A stretch of DNA of 64,000 bases from assembly GCA_046329055.1 (NCBI GenBank), contig JAXLVK010000003.1, positions 45,501-109,500 of the forward strand, read 5' to 3'. The DNA comes from JADKCL01 sp046329055. GTDB taxonomy: Bacteria > Bacteroidota > Bacteroidia > J057 > JADKCL01. The stretch's first letter is position 1, and the number at the start of each line of letters is the position of its first letter. The notes beneath the pieces were generated by a model. It worked only from the letters and a program-made list of their open reading frames with translations. It did not search any database and was not told the DNA's origin. The position numbers and the translations under genes are program-made. Positions 23,771 to 32,844 of this stretch are shown here, piece by piece.

Positions 23771-26542
23771 ATGGCTTCCAATTATTCGTATCTGAGCAAC
23801 GCCGACCCCGGCTACGTCGATCAACTCTATCAGCAATACCTCGCCGATCCAGAATCTGTCGAGTACGGCTGGCGCAAGTTCTTCGAGGGGTTTGATTTCG
23901 CCCGCACCCAATACGGCGACCATCCCCAAGCCCAAGGCGATGTCAAGGAAATCTATGTCTTGAATCTGATCAATGCCTACCGCTCGCGGGGGCATTTGTT
24001 CACTAAGAGCAACCCGGTCCGCGACCGCCGCAAGTACAATCCCACCCTTGCGTTGGAAAACTTCGGCTTGGCGATCGAGGACTTGGATACCGTCTTCCAA
24101 GCAGGTGTGGATGTGGGCCTCGGCGCCGCCAAGCTCCGCGACATCGTGGGACTGCTGGAGACGACTTATTGCCACCACATCGGTGCCGAGTACATGTACA
24201 TCCGCGAGCCGCACATCGTGTCTTGGCTCCGCGAACGCATGGAAGGCCCGAGGAATACACCTTCCTTCTCGAAGGACCAGAAGCTGCGCATCCTCACCAA
24301 GCTGAACGAGGCCGTAGTCTTCGAAGACTTCCTCGCGAAGAAGTATGTGGGCGAGAAGCGCTTTTCCATCGAGGGGGCCGAAACCGTGATCCCGGCATTG
24401 GATGAGGTGATCGAGTCCGGTGCTGAGTTGGGTGTCCAGGAATATGTATTGGGAATGGCCCACCGCGGCCGCCTCAACGTCCTCGTGAACACACTGCAAA
24501 AGCCCCACGGCGATGTTTTCCGTGAATTTGAAGGCTATTACGAAGAGATCGACGACTACGCAGGTGATGTGAAATATCACCACGGCTATTCCTGCGACAT
24601 CGTTTCCCGCTCTGGCAGCACTGTCCACTTGGGCCTCTGCGCCAACCCGAGCCACCTTGAGGCCGTCGGTCCTGTCGCCCAAGGCAAGGCCCGCGCCAAG
24701 CTCGACCAGAAATACGACGGCGACCGCAAGAAGATCGTCCCGATCCTGATCCACGGCGATGCCGCTGTGGCCGCTCAGGGAATCGTTTACGAGCAGATTC
24801 AGATGAGCGAATTGGAGGCCTACCAAGCCGGAGGCTCCATCCACCTCGTCATCAACAACCAGGTCGGCTTCACCACCAACTACACCGACGCCCGCACGAG
24901 CACCTACTGCACAGACGTGGCCAAGGTGACCAACTCCCCCGTCTTCCATGTGAATGGCGACGATGTGGAGGCGGTGGTGTTTGCCTGCAAACTCGCGATG
25001 GCATTCCGTCAGGAGTTCCACCGCGATGTCTTCATCGACCTGCTTTGCTACCGCCGCCACGGCCACAACGAAGGCGACGAGCCGCGTTTCACGCAGCCCA
25101 CGCTCTACAAGGCCATCGCTGCCCACCCCAACCCGCGCGACATCTACTTCCAGTACCTGCTCGCACAGGGCGTGGCCCCCGCAGGCTACGACAAGGAACT
25201 CGACAAGACCTTCCGCGCCAAGCTCCAAAACGAGCTGAACGCCGTGAAGCAAAATTCGGGTGCCGTCAAATACTCCTTTGGCGAATCCGTGTGGAAAGGC
25301 ATCCGCCGCGAGCAGGCAAGCGACTGGCTCAAAAGCCCCGACACAGGCTACAAGCTGGCCGAATTGCAAAAGCTCGCGAAGGACATGATCACGCTGCCGG
25401 AGGGCAAAGCCTTCTTCGACAAGGTGGTCAAGATTTTCGAACAGCGCGGCGATCAACTCAAGCAGGACAAGCTCGACTGGTCCATGGGCGAGTTGCTGGC
25501 TTATGCGACGTTGCTGGCCGAAGGCAAAAGCGTGCGCATGTCCGGTCAGGACGTGGAGCGCGGCACCTTTGCCCACCGCCATGCCGTCCTCAAGATTGAT
25601 CAGACGGAGGAGGAGTATATGCCACTGAACGGCCTCGGATTGCCCGGCAAGGCCGTCATGTACAATTCCCTCCTGAGCGAATACGCTGTTCTCGGCTTCG
25701 AATACGGCTACTCCCTTTCCTCACCCAATACGCTCACCCTCTGGGAGGCGCAGTTCGGTGACTTCGGGAACGGCGCCCAGATCATGATCGACCAGTTCAT
25801 CTCCAGCTCGGAGCAAAAGTGGATGCGCCTCAGCGGCCTCACCATGCTGCTGCCGCACGGTTACGAAGGCCAAGGCCCCGAGCACAGCAGCGCCCGCATT
25901 GAGCGTTACCTCGAGATGTGCGCCAGCAACAACTGGCAGATCGTCCAACCGACGACCCCGGCACAGATTTTCCATCTGCTTCGCCGTCAGTTGCATTGGC
26001 CGTTCCGGGTTCCGCTGATCGTGTTCACCCCGAAAGGCCTGCTCCGCCTCCCCGAGGCCACGAGCAGCATCAAGGAAATGGCCACGGGCCGGTTCCAAGA
26101 GATCATTGACGATGCAGCCGTCAAGGCCGCGAATGTCCAGCGTGTGCTCCTCGTTTCTGGTAAACTTTACTACGAATTGGTAAAGCGTCAGAAGGCTGAG
26201 GGTCGCGAGGATGTGGCTGTGTTGCGCTTGGAGCAGATCTATCCGCTGCCTGTGGAGCAACTGAGGGCCTTGGTCGCCAAATACAAGAACGCCAAGGAAT
26301 GGATGTGGGTGCAGGACGAACCGGAGAACATGGGTCCCTGGGCGTTCATCCTTCGTCATTCCGTCAAGGAAGGGCTCTTTGATCGCCTTGTGGTCAATGC
26401 CCGCCCCGAAAACGCGAGCCCGGCTACGGGCTACAAGAAGCTGCACCTCAAGGAGCAGGACAAGATTCTGGACAAGGCATTCGCCCCGACAGGTGCCGCC
26501 AAGTCCCCCGCAAAACCGAAGAAAGAACTTTCGAAAGCATAA
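23771..26542 (+). CDS. sucA: 2-oxoglutarate dehydrogenase E1 component
   Basis: 923 residues from ATG 23771 (MASNYSYLSNAD), the usual N-terminus; a longer in-frame start at 23729 overlaps nuoF and is unlikely. This thiamine-diphosphate enzyme decarboxylates 2-oxoglutarate in the TCA cycle. Seen in order: the E2-binding N-terminal segment, GMAHRGRLNVLVN, HLGLCANPSHLEAVGPV, GDAAVAAQGIVYE, IHLVINNQVGFTT and the C-terminal transketolase-like half (GYEGQGPEHSSARIERYL). Length matches the family. sucB follows after 5 bases. Confidence 0.94.
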   Translation: MASNYSYLSNADPGYVDQLYQQYLADPESVEYGWRKFFEGFDFARTQYGDHPQAQGDVKEIYVLNLINAYRSRGHLFTKSNPVRDRRKYNPTLALENFGLAIEDLDTVFQAGVDVGLGAAKLRDIVGLLETTYCHHIGAEYMYIREPHIVSWLRERMEGPRNTPSFSKDQKLRILTKLNEAVVFEDFLAKKYVGEKRFSIEGAETVIPALDEVIESGAELGVQEYVLGMAHRGRLNVLVNTLQKPHGDVFREFEGYYEEIDDYAGDVKYHHGYSCDIVSRSGSTVHLGLCANPSHLEAVGPVAQGKARAKLDQKYDGDRKKIVPILIHGDAAVAAQGIVYEQIQMSELEAYQAGGSIHLVINNQVGFTTNYTDARTSTYCTDVAKVTNSPVFHVNGDDVEAVVFACKLAMAFRQEFHRDVFIDLLCYRRHGHNEGDEPRFTQPTLYKAIAAHPNPRDIYFQYLLAQGVAPAGYDKELDKTFRAKLQNELNAVKQNSGAVKYSFGESVWKGIRREQASDWLKSPDTGYKLAELQKLAKDMITLPEGKAFFDKVVKIFEQRGDQLKQDKLDWSMGELLAYATLLAEGKSVRMSGQDVERGTFAHRHAVLKIDQTEEEYMPLNGLGLPGKAVMYNSLLSEYAVLGFEYGYSLSSPNTLTLWEAQFGDFGNGAQIMIDQFISSSEQKWMRLSGLTMLLPHGYEGQGPEHSSARIERYLEMCASNNWQIVQPTTPAQIFHLLRRQLHWPFRVPLIVFTPKGLLRLPEATSSIKEMATGRFQEIIDDAAVKAANVQRVLLVSGKLYYELVKRQKAEGREDVAVLRLEQIYPLPVEQLRALVAKYKNAKEWMWVQDEPENMGPWAFILRHSVKEGLFDRLVVNARPENASPATGYKKLHLKEQDKILDKAFAPTGAAKSPAKPKKELSKA

Positions 26543-26547
26543 ATCGC

Positions 26548-27786
26548 ATGATTCTGGAAGTGAAAGTGCCTGTGCCAGGCGAATCGATCACCGAGGTCGA
26601 GCTGGGCGCATGGCTGGTCAAGAGTGGCGACGTCGTGGAGATGGATGCCGAACTCGTCGAGATCAACAGTGACAAGGCCACCCTCACCATCAATGCCGAG
26701 GGTGCTGGCAAGATCGAAATCCTGAAGAAGGAGGGCGAGGTCGTCCGGGTAGGTGAGGTTGTCGCCAAGATCGACACCGCTGCCGCAGGCGAATCCAAGG
26801 CTGCTACACCTGCAACCGAAGTCAAGACCGTCGAAGTCGCCGCCAAAGTCGAATCCGGCAAGGAGGCAACCTACGCCAAAGGCGTCGCATCCGTCTCTGC
26901 GGAGAAGATGATGAAGGACCAAGGCGTATCCAAGGAGTCCGTGGTGGGCACAGGCCGCGATGGCCGGATCACCAAGACCGATGTCGTCGAGGCAGCGAAG
27001 AACGGCGGCAATGGCAGCAGCCAAAAGCCGGCCGAGAAGCAAGAGACCAAGTCAGCGCCTGAGTCAGCGCCCGTCCTGAGCGGTGAGCGTGGCGAGGAGC
27101 GTAAGAAGATGACTGTCCTGCGCCGCAGGATCGCCGAGCGCCTGCTCCATGCCAAGAATCAGACGGCCATGCTCACCACCTTCAATGAGGTGGACATGCA
27201 GGCCATCAAGGACCTCCGTGCTGCTTACAAGGACAAGTTCAAGGAAGTGCATGGCGTGGGTCTGGGCTTCATGGGCTTCTTTGTCCGTGCATGCTGCGAG
27301 GCCATGAAGTTTGTCCCGAACATCAACAGTCAGATCGACGGCGATGACATGGTCAGCTTCAACTACATCGACATCGGTGTGGCGGTGAGCACAGATCGCG
27401 GTCTCGTGGTTCCCAACCTCCGCGATGCGCAGAAGATGAGCATCCTGGAGGTGGAGAAGGCGATCGCAGCCTACGCCGTGAAAGCGCGCGAAGGCAAGAT
27501 CACCATCGAAGACATGAGCGGCGGCACCTTCACCATCACCAATGGCGGTGTTTTCGGCTCCATGCTTTCCACCCCGATCCTGAACCCGCCGCAAAGCGCC
27601 ATCCTCGGTATGCACAACATCGTGGATCGTCCGGTCGTGGTCAATGGTCAGATTGTCATCCGCCCGATCATGTACGTGGCCCTCAGCTACGATCACCGCA
27701 TCGTGGATGGCAAGGAGGCAGTGACCTTCCTCTACAAAGTCAAGGAATTCCTCGAGGATCCGCAGCGGTTGCTGTTGGGGATTTGA
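26548..27786 (+). CDS. sucB: Dihydrolipoyllysine succinyltransferase (E2 of 2-oxoglutarate dehydrogenase)
   Basis: 412 residues. One lipoyl domain (1-75) with lipoyl-lysine Lys43 in EINSDKATL. A peripheral-subunit-binding domain lies around 113-150 (VGTGRDGRITKTDV). The catalytic domain (about 180-412) carries the acyltransferase residues His383 and Asp387 in SYDHRIVDGKEA. The two linkers are Ala/Lys/Glu-rich as usual. It forms the core of the complex with the upstream E1; no E3 gene is present here. A good terminator follows at 27821. Confidence 0.94.
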   Translation: MILEVKVPVPGESITEVELGAWLVKSGDVVEMDAELVEINSDKATLTINAEGAGKIEILKKEGEVVRVGEVVAKIDTAAAGESKAATPATEVKTVEVAAKVESGKEATYAKGVASVSAEKMMKDQGVSKESVVGTGRDGRITKTDVVEAAKNGGNGSSQKPAEKQETKSAPESAPVLSGERGEERKKMTVLRRRIAERLLHAKNQTAMLTTFNEVDMQAIKDLRAAYKDKFKEVHGVGLGFMGFFVRACCEAMKFVPNINSQIDGDDMVSFNYIDIGVAVSTDRGLVVPNLRDAQKMSILEVEKAIAAYAVKAREGKITIEDMSGGTFTITNGGVFGSMLSTPILNPPQSAILGMHNIVDRPVVVNGQIVIRPIMYVALSYDHRIVDGKEAVTFLYKVKEFLEDPQRLLLGI

Positions 27787-27820
27787 GTCCTTTCGGGTTG
27801 AGCTAGAAAAGGATAGCCGG

Positions 27821-27856
27821 AAGCCGTCTTCGAGAGAGGACGGCTTTTTCGTTTTG
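27821..27856 (+). terminator. Rho-independent terminator after sucB
   Basis: AAGCCGTC (27821-27828) and GACGGCTT (27839-27846) form a perfect 8-bp stem with a 10-base loop, followed by TTTCGTTTTG. Ends the nuoF-sucA-sucB run. Confidence 0.85.
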
Positions 27857-27877
27857 TAGGAAGCTTATACTTATGTA

Positions 27878-27910
27878 TTTGCATGATTGGCTAGGTGGAG
27901 GGTAACTTTG
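27878..27910 (+). promoter_or_regulatory. Promoter for the ParA-like gene
   Basis: TTTG at 27878-27881, 21 bases, then TAACTTTG at 27903-27910. Transcription would start only a few bases before the ATG at 27923, giving a very short leader. Confidence 0.5.
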
Positions 27911-27922
27911 AAAAAGACTCTG

Positions 27923-28934
27923 ATGATCTACGCATTCTGGAACAACAAGGGTGGAACCGGGAAGACGAGCTTGATATTTCAGGCGATTTGTCGATACGCT
28001 CAGTTACATCGCGGACAAAAAATCCTTGCGATTGACCTTTGTCCACAAGCAAATCTATCTGAATTGATGCTCGGGGGCTTGGAAGGAAATGGAAGCTCCA
28101 ATCTCGACACCTTGTATGAACGAAATGGACGAGTGTCGATCGGAGGATATTTCCAAACAAGATTGCCGACCGCACACAGTACTCCTCAGATTGAGTCAGA
28201 GCATTTTATTTGTAGGCCTTCAGATTTCAGTAAGTACATCCCTTCCAATATCAATCTTTTGGCGGGGGACAGAATCGTCTTCAATCCAATGTGATTTCTA
28301 CCCTCGCAAACACGCAGATCCAGGAACCAATACATGGTTGAAGGTAATCGACTGGTTAAGAGACTTCATTGAAGCCACAATGGGTCAGTATCAGACAATA
28401 TTCATTGATACAAATCCAAGCTTCTCCATGTACACGCAAATCGCACTATCCACTGCGGATCGGCTCGTACTGCCTGTGATGGCCGACGATTCGTCAAGAA
28501 GGGCTGTGAGAAATGCGCTCACATTGGTTCATGGATTTCAATTGCCATCAGCGATCTATGATGAATTTAGCTTTTCAAGGAAACTGATAGACGGTCGCAG
28601 AAAGCTGCCACAAGTCCACTTGATAGTGAAGAATAGGCTAACCCAGTACATGGGGCCTGCATCTGCTTACCAGAATGTATTGACCTCAATTGATGACGAC
28701 ATTCGTTTGGTTATGCAACTCAATCCGTTCATGTTCACCTTTACAAATCTTTCCCAAGGAATTTCAGATGTGCGCGATTTTCACACTACTGGCGCTGTGG
28801 CATTCGCTCTGGGAAAGCCCTTTAGTCAGATGACTTCAGGAGTCCACGTAATTCGCGATGGTGAGACGCAGATAAGAGCGGATTATCTCAGAAATTGCCA
28901 AGAGGCTATTGATGCTTTGGTCGCCGCTCTTTAG
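27923..28934 (+). pseudogene. ParA-like ATPase, two frameshifts
   Basis: Coding similarity runs through three frames. The first (ATG 27923) has the deviant Walker A NNKGGTGKTSLIF and reaches LLAGDRIVF. A short middle stretch reads SNVISTLANTQI in the next frame (about 28285-28320). The third begins PGTNTWLKVIDWLRDF and holds the Walker A'-like FIDTNPSFSMY, then runs to 28934. Restoring one base near 28283 and one C at 28326 (ATCCAGG to ATCCCAGG) gives a continuous 337-residue protein. ParA-type ATPases position plasmids, chromosomes or protein cargo. No ParB partner or parS-like repeat is visible. The gene is clearly more AT-rich than its neighbours, suggesting acquisition. An in-frame TTG at 27908 is an alternative start. 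Confidence 0.7.
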
Positions 28935-29019
28935 ACTTAGCTTTCCCCAAAAATTCTTGAAGCAGTCAGTAATCGCCCGCTCTTTTCGTATAGATTCAAA
29001 AATCGAAGATGAAAAGGTC

Positions 29020-29739
29020 ATGAAACAACTCAGCGCCAATTGGTTTGTGGAGGGATTGCAGGACTTTGAATACAAGAAGTACGTCCTGCTGGCCTATTTG
29101 CAGGGCGTCAAGCAATCCTTCGATCAATCCTTGCTCTATCCGGTATTCTCGGAATTGCTCACGCATTACCAAAACCTCCACGCCTTCCAGCAGGGTAAGA
29201 CACAGCTTGAGGGCTCTGCTCCCAAGCAATTGCTGGCAGTGGACTGGGAAAAATTCCGGGCATTGTACGCTTCCTTGATGGCCGATGATGAGGCGTTGCG
29301 GGAGATCGAGGAGATCGTCGATTTCTCATTGCCCCGGATTCGCTCCTCGGTGGAGGAAGGCAAACAGCTCTACGACTTCATCGAAGACAACATCGAGATC
29401 GAATCGGTGGGGTTGTTGCCGCTGTACAAGGATGCGGGTTACCTGCTGCTGCGGGGCGGGTCTGGGACAGGGGTGAGGGCATTTACCTACCAAATCACCG
29501 TCTTCGAAAATGCCAACGAGCGCTACCGGGGCATCCACGTGCAGCACATTGCGGACTTCACGCTGGGCATCGTGAACACCTACGAAGCCATCAAGCTGGA
29601 GCTCATCCGCACGCAGCGCGAACTGCCCAATCCGGCGACATTCTCGGTCTATTCACGGCTGAGCTTCCCGGAGGAGGCGTCCCTGGTGCCAGTGGCCAAG
29701 CGGAAGTTTGTCAGGTACTTGGCGCAGCTCGGGGACTGA
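29020..29739 (+). CDS. Conserved-looking protein of unknown function
   Basis: 239 residues from ATG 29020 (MKQLSANWFVEGLQDFEYKK); upstream in-frame codons are AT-rich and do not look coding. No signal peptide or membrane helix. The N-terminal two thirds is predicted to be helical (YVLLAYLQGVKQSF, YPVFSELLTHYQNL). The C-terminal third is beta-rich, with LLPLYKDAGYLLLRGG, and ends in a basic SLVPVAKRKFVRYL. I have an impression of similar orphan genes near pruA in other Bacteroidota but cannot name a family. It lies between the ParA-like gene and pruA on the same strand, 86 bases after the former. Its GC content is back to the local average. Confidence 0.65.
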   Translation: MKQLSANWFVEGLQDFEYKKYVLLAYLQGVKQSFDQSLLYPVFSELLTHYQNLHAFQQGKTQLEGSAPKQLLAVDWEKFRALYASLMADDEALREIEEIVDFSLPRIRSSVEEGKQLYDFIEDNIEIESVGLLPLYKDAGYLLLRGGSGTGVRAFTYQITVFENANERYRGIHVQHIADFTLGIVNTYEAIKLELIRTQRELPNPATFSVYSRLSFPEEASLVPVAKRKFVRYLAQLGD

Positions 29740-29795
29740 ATCAACAGATACACATATATAATGATGTGCCGCCTGCAAGTTGAGCGGGCATTGCG

Positions 29796-29803
29796 TACCT
29801 TTG
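29796..29803 (+). promoter_or_regulatory. Candidate -7 element for pruA
   Basis: TACCTTTG, an exact TAnnTTTG match 28 bases before the pruA ATG, with CTG (not TTG) 20 bases upstream at 29773. Confidence 0.35.
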
Positions 29804-29831
29804 CGGCCAAATCCAAGGAATTGAATTCGTT

Positions 29832-31463
29832 ATGGCCAACGCATTTTTCAACGTCCCGATCCCCAAGAATGAGCCCGTCCTGAGCTATGCACCCGGCAGC
29901 CCCGAGCGCAAGGCCCTGCAAGCCAAGTACGACGAGCTGATGTCCCACCAAGTGAGCATCCCCATGTACATCGGGGCTGAGCGTGTGTTCACCGAGGAAA
30001 AGCGGGCCATGCATCCCCCCCACGACCGCAGCCACGTGCTCGGCCATCATGCTTGGGGCAATGCCTCCCATGTCCACGCCGCGATCAATGCCGCCTTGGC
30101 CGCTCGCGCCAAATGGGCCGCATTCCCTTGGGAGCAACGCGCAGCCATCTTCTTGAAAGCCGCCGACCTGCTTGCTGGTCCGTACCGCGCCAAGATGAAC
30201 GCCGCGACCATGCTGGCCCAGAGCAAGAACGCGTACCAGGCCGAGATCGACGCCGTCTGCGAACTCGCCGACTTCTGGCGCTACAACGTGGCCTACATGA
30301 CACAGATCTACAAAGATCAGCCAGAAAGCCCCGCCGGAACCTGGAACCGCCTCGAGTACCGTCCATTGGAGGGATTCGTTTTCGCATTGACTCCGTTCAA
30401 CTTCACTTCCATCGCGGCCAACCTGCCCGGCGCTCCTGCGATGATGGGCAATACCGTGGTCTGGAAACCTGCCGACTCGCAGATTTATTCCGCCGAGGTG
30501 ATCATGGAAATCTACCGCGAGGCAGGCTTGCCGGACGGCGTGATCAACTTGATCTATGTGGACGGCCCACTTGCGGGCGATATCATTTTCCAACATCCGG
30601 ATTTCGCGGGTCTGCATTTCACGGGAAGCACCGGCGTGTTCCAGCACATTTGGAAAGAGATCGGCAGCAACATCGGGAAGTACAAGGCTTATCCCCGTGT
30701 GGTCGGCGAGACTGGCGGCAAGGACTTCATCTTCGCGCACCCCAGCTCCGATGCCAAGGCATTGGCGACGGCGATCAGCCGGGGCGCATTTGAGTTCCAA
30801 GGCCAGAAATGCTCGGCCGCTTCCCGTGCCTACATCCCGCGTTCGCTCTATGTGGACACGATTCAGCAGGTGATGGCCGATCTCAAGAGCTTCACGATGG
30901 GCAGCCCTCGTGACTTCACGAACTTCGTGAACGCTGTGATCGACGAGCGGGCATTTGACAAGATCGCCAGCTACATCGACCGCGCCAAGGTGAGCCCCGA
31001 GGCCGAGGTGATCTGCGGTGGCAACTACGACAAGAGCAAGGGCTACTTCATCGAGCCCACTGTCATCAAGACCAGCAATCCGCTCTTCCTGACGATGTGC
31101 GAAGAGATCTTCGGCCCGGTGATCACGGTGTATGAATACGATGACGAGCGTTGGGAAGAGATGCTCACCATCGTGGACAAGACTGGGCCGTATGCCTTGA
31201 CCGGGGCCATCTTCGGACGTGACCGCTATGCAGTGGAGAAGATGACCCGTGCGCTGGAAAATGCAGCCGGCAATTTCTACATCAACGACAAGCCGACCGG
31301 CGCCGTGGTGGGTCAGCAGCCCTTCGGTGGCGCCCGCGCTTCCGGCACCAATGACAAGGCGGGCAGCTACCTGAACCTCTTGCGCTGGGTTTCCCCCCGC
31401 ACCATCAAGGAAAACTTCGTCCCGCCGACCAATTACAGGTACCCCTTCCTGCTCCCCGACTAG
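29832..31463 (+). CDS. pruA: L-glutamate gamma-semialdehyde dehydrogenase
   Basis: 543 residues, the length of the stand-alone P5C dehydrogenase found in eukaryotes and Bacteroidota. Oxidises glutamate semialdehyde (from proline) to glutamate with NAD. Landmarks: FALTPFNFTSIAANLPGAPA (cofactor side), GSTGVFQHIW, the general-base segment GETGGKDF (Glu293), and the catalytic cysteine Cys327 in FQGQKCSAASRAYIP. The proline dehydrogenase partner is not in the window. Confidence 0.93.
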   Translation: MANAFFNVPIPKNEPVLSYAPGSPERKALQAKYDELMSHQVSIPMYIGAERVFTEEKRAMHPPHDRSHVLGHHAWGNASHVHAAINAALAARAKWAAFPWEQRAAIFLKAADLLAGPYRAKMNAATMLAQSKNAYQAEIDAVCELADFWRYNVAYMTQIYKDQPESPAGTWNRLEYRPLEGFVFALTPFNFTSIAANLPGAPAMMGNTVVWKPADSQIYSAEVIMEIYREAGLPDGVINLIYVDGPLAGDIIFQHPDFAGLHFTGSTGVFQHIWKEIGSNIGKYKAYPRVVGETGGKDFIFAHPSSDAKALATAISRGAFEFQGQKCSAASRAYIPRSLYVDTIQQVMADLKSFTMGSPRDFTNFVNAVIDERAFDKIASYIDRAKVSPEAEVICGGNYDKSKGYFIEPTVIKTSNPLFLTMCEEIFGPVITVYEYDDERWEEMLTIVDKTGPYALTGAIFGRDRYAVEKMTRALENAAGNFYINDKPTGAVVGQQPFGGARASGTNDKAGSYLNLLRWVSPRTIKENFVPPTNYRYPFLLPD

Positions 31464-31476
31464 GGAGCAGAATTCA

Positions 31477-31549
31477 CGGAATTATCAGAATTACAGAATT
31501 CTGGGCGCACCAGTAATGCGCCTTAAATTCTGTAATTCAGTAAATTCTG
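31477..31549. terminator. Long imperfect hairpin between convergent genes
   Basis: Two 33-base arms (31477-31509 and 31517-31549) pair at 26 of 33 positions around a 7-base loop (CCAGTAA). The arms are built from repeated AATTCTG/CAGAATT words and a GC clamp GGCGCA/TGCGCC next to the loop. The placement between the ends of pruA and the leftward AMP-binding gene suggests a two-way terminator. Confidence 0.5.
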
Positions 31550-31559
31550 AGAATTCTGA

Positions 31560-32717
31560 TCAGCTTTGCGCGATCTTGACTCCAATTTCTCGGAGCAGTA
31601 CGCCATGATCAGCGTCGATCACGCCTTTGTCGCAGACGAGGTCGGTGATGCGGCCGCCGAGTTTGGTGCGGATGCGCTTGTAGAGCTTCCGGTTGGTCGT
31701 GCGGTACTTGAGGCGGTTCATCAGCGGATCTTTCTTGCCAGCCGAGTTGGCTTCGTCTCGCTTGCGGACGACTTCTAGAGCGAGGACGATCGCACGGCGA
31801 CCCTTTTCGGGCTGATCAATCAGTGAGGGCAACAATTCGTAGAGGTTTCGCACACCGACCGGGTCCGTCAGGATCATTTCCGGCTTGATGTTGGCGAAGC
31901 CGCCTTCCTGGAGATCTTGCGATGGGCGAATCCACCAAGGAACCCGATTGGAGATGGCAGCAAATCCATAAGCCCTCCACAACAGGCGATCCGGCGTGAG
32001 GGTGGAGATGAGGTTCTTGACTTGGGCGGTCAGCAATGCCTTCTCGGCCTGGTCCACCGCGTTCATCCATTGTTCCATCCTGACGTTTTGGGTCTTGCCC
32101 TCTTCATCGAGCAGGATGGTGTAGATGTCTTGCGGGAGCACGCTGTTCTTGCGGGCCTTGAGCTCATTGGCTTCTTCGCGCCATGCTGACTTGCCGAGGG
32201 TGACCACGCGGTCGTAAGTGACGATCTTGTCCGGGTCGAGGGCATCCACCTCGTCCTCCCCGATGACCACGCAGAGCAGTTGCTCTTTCATGTCGGGGAA
32301 TTCGCCGAGGGCCTGGAATTGCTCCGCACTATCCACGAAGAGGAGACGGAAGCGGTACCGACGACCAAGGCTGTCGATTTGCTCGGTGGTGAATCCCTGC
32401 GGAATCGTCACGTTCACTGCCCCGAGGTATTGCAGGGCGAGGTTCATGACATGGTAGCGCAGTCCCGGTTGCCCGATCATGCCCACGTGGTCGCCGTGCT
32501 GCAAGCCCCTGCGCATCAGGTAGCCTGCGACACACTGTGCCTGGGCGTGGACATCTTTGTAGGAGGTGGGGACGTACTTGCCATCCTGCCACTGCTGGAG
32601 GCAGGGCAATTCCGAATTTTGAGCGGGCAACATCCGCTCCCAAAACCGCTTGATCGTGGGTGACTGTGCTTCCAAGACCCTAACGTTGCTGACGGTGCTA
32701 TTTACTACGTAATTCAC
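31560..32717 (-). CDS. Acyl-CoA-synthetase-like protein lacking the AMP-binding motif and C-terminal half
   Basis: 385 residues. The first 120 match long-chain acyl-CoA synthetases: TSYKDVHAQAQCVAGYLMRRGLQ, GDHVGMIGQPG, LGAVNVTIP. Where active enzymes have the Thr/Ser/Gly-rich ATP loop (TSGTTGxPKG), this one has ILLDEEGKTQNVRM. The later part still follows the fold (FAAISNRVPWW, NLYELLPSLI, RIRTKLGGRI). It stops at EIGVKIAQS, just before the position of the GYGxTE motif. ATP-dependent adenylation is therefore not expected; a scaffold or regulatory pseudoenzyme is possible. There is no internal stop or frameshift, so it looks like a maintained short gene and not fresh decay. Alternatively it is an old truncation. 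Confidence 0.7.
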   Translation of the reverse strand: MNYVVNSTVSNVRVLEAQSPTIKRFWERMLPAQNSELPCLQQWQDGKYVPTSYKDVHAQAQCVAGYLMRRGLQHGDHVGMIGQPGLRYHVMNLALQYLGAVNVTIPQGFTTEQIDSLGRRYRFRLLFVDSAEQFQALGEFPDMKEQLLCVVIGEDEVDALDPDKIVTYDRVVTLGKSAWREEANELKARKNSVLPQDIYTILLDEEGKTQNVRMEQWMNAVDQAEKALLTAQVKNLISTLTPDRLLWRAYGFAAISNRVPWWIRPSQDLQEGGFANIKPEMILTDPVGVRNLYELLPSLIDQPEKGRRAIVLALEVVRKRDEANSAGKKDPLMNRLKYRTTNRKLYKRIRTKLGGRITDLVCDKGVIDADHGVLLREIGVKIAQS

Positions 32718-32844
32718 GTACTTTTACTGATTCTGGCAAAAATATTGAAAGTGGCTACCCGCAATTCCCGGCTTGTTGTTGATAGTGTGAGGAACGCACT
32801 ATTTCCTAAACAATGGCCGACAATGCGGAGTTAGGAAGGTCAAA

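Noticed and set aside
23600..25582. 660-codon open frame opposite nuoF/sucA
   Set aside because: Antisense shadow; it crosses the boundary of two real genes and has no recognisable domain.
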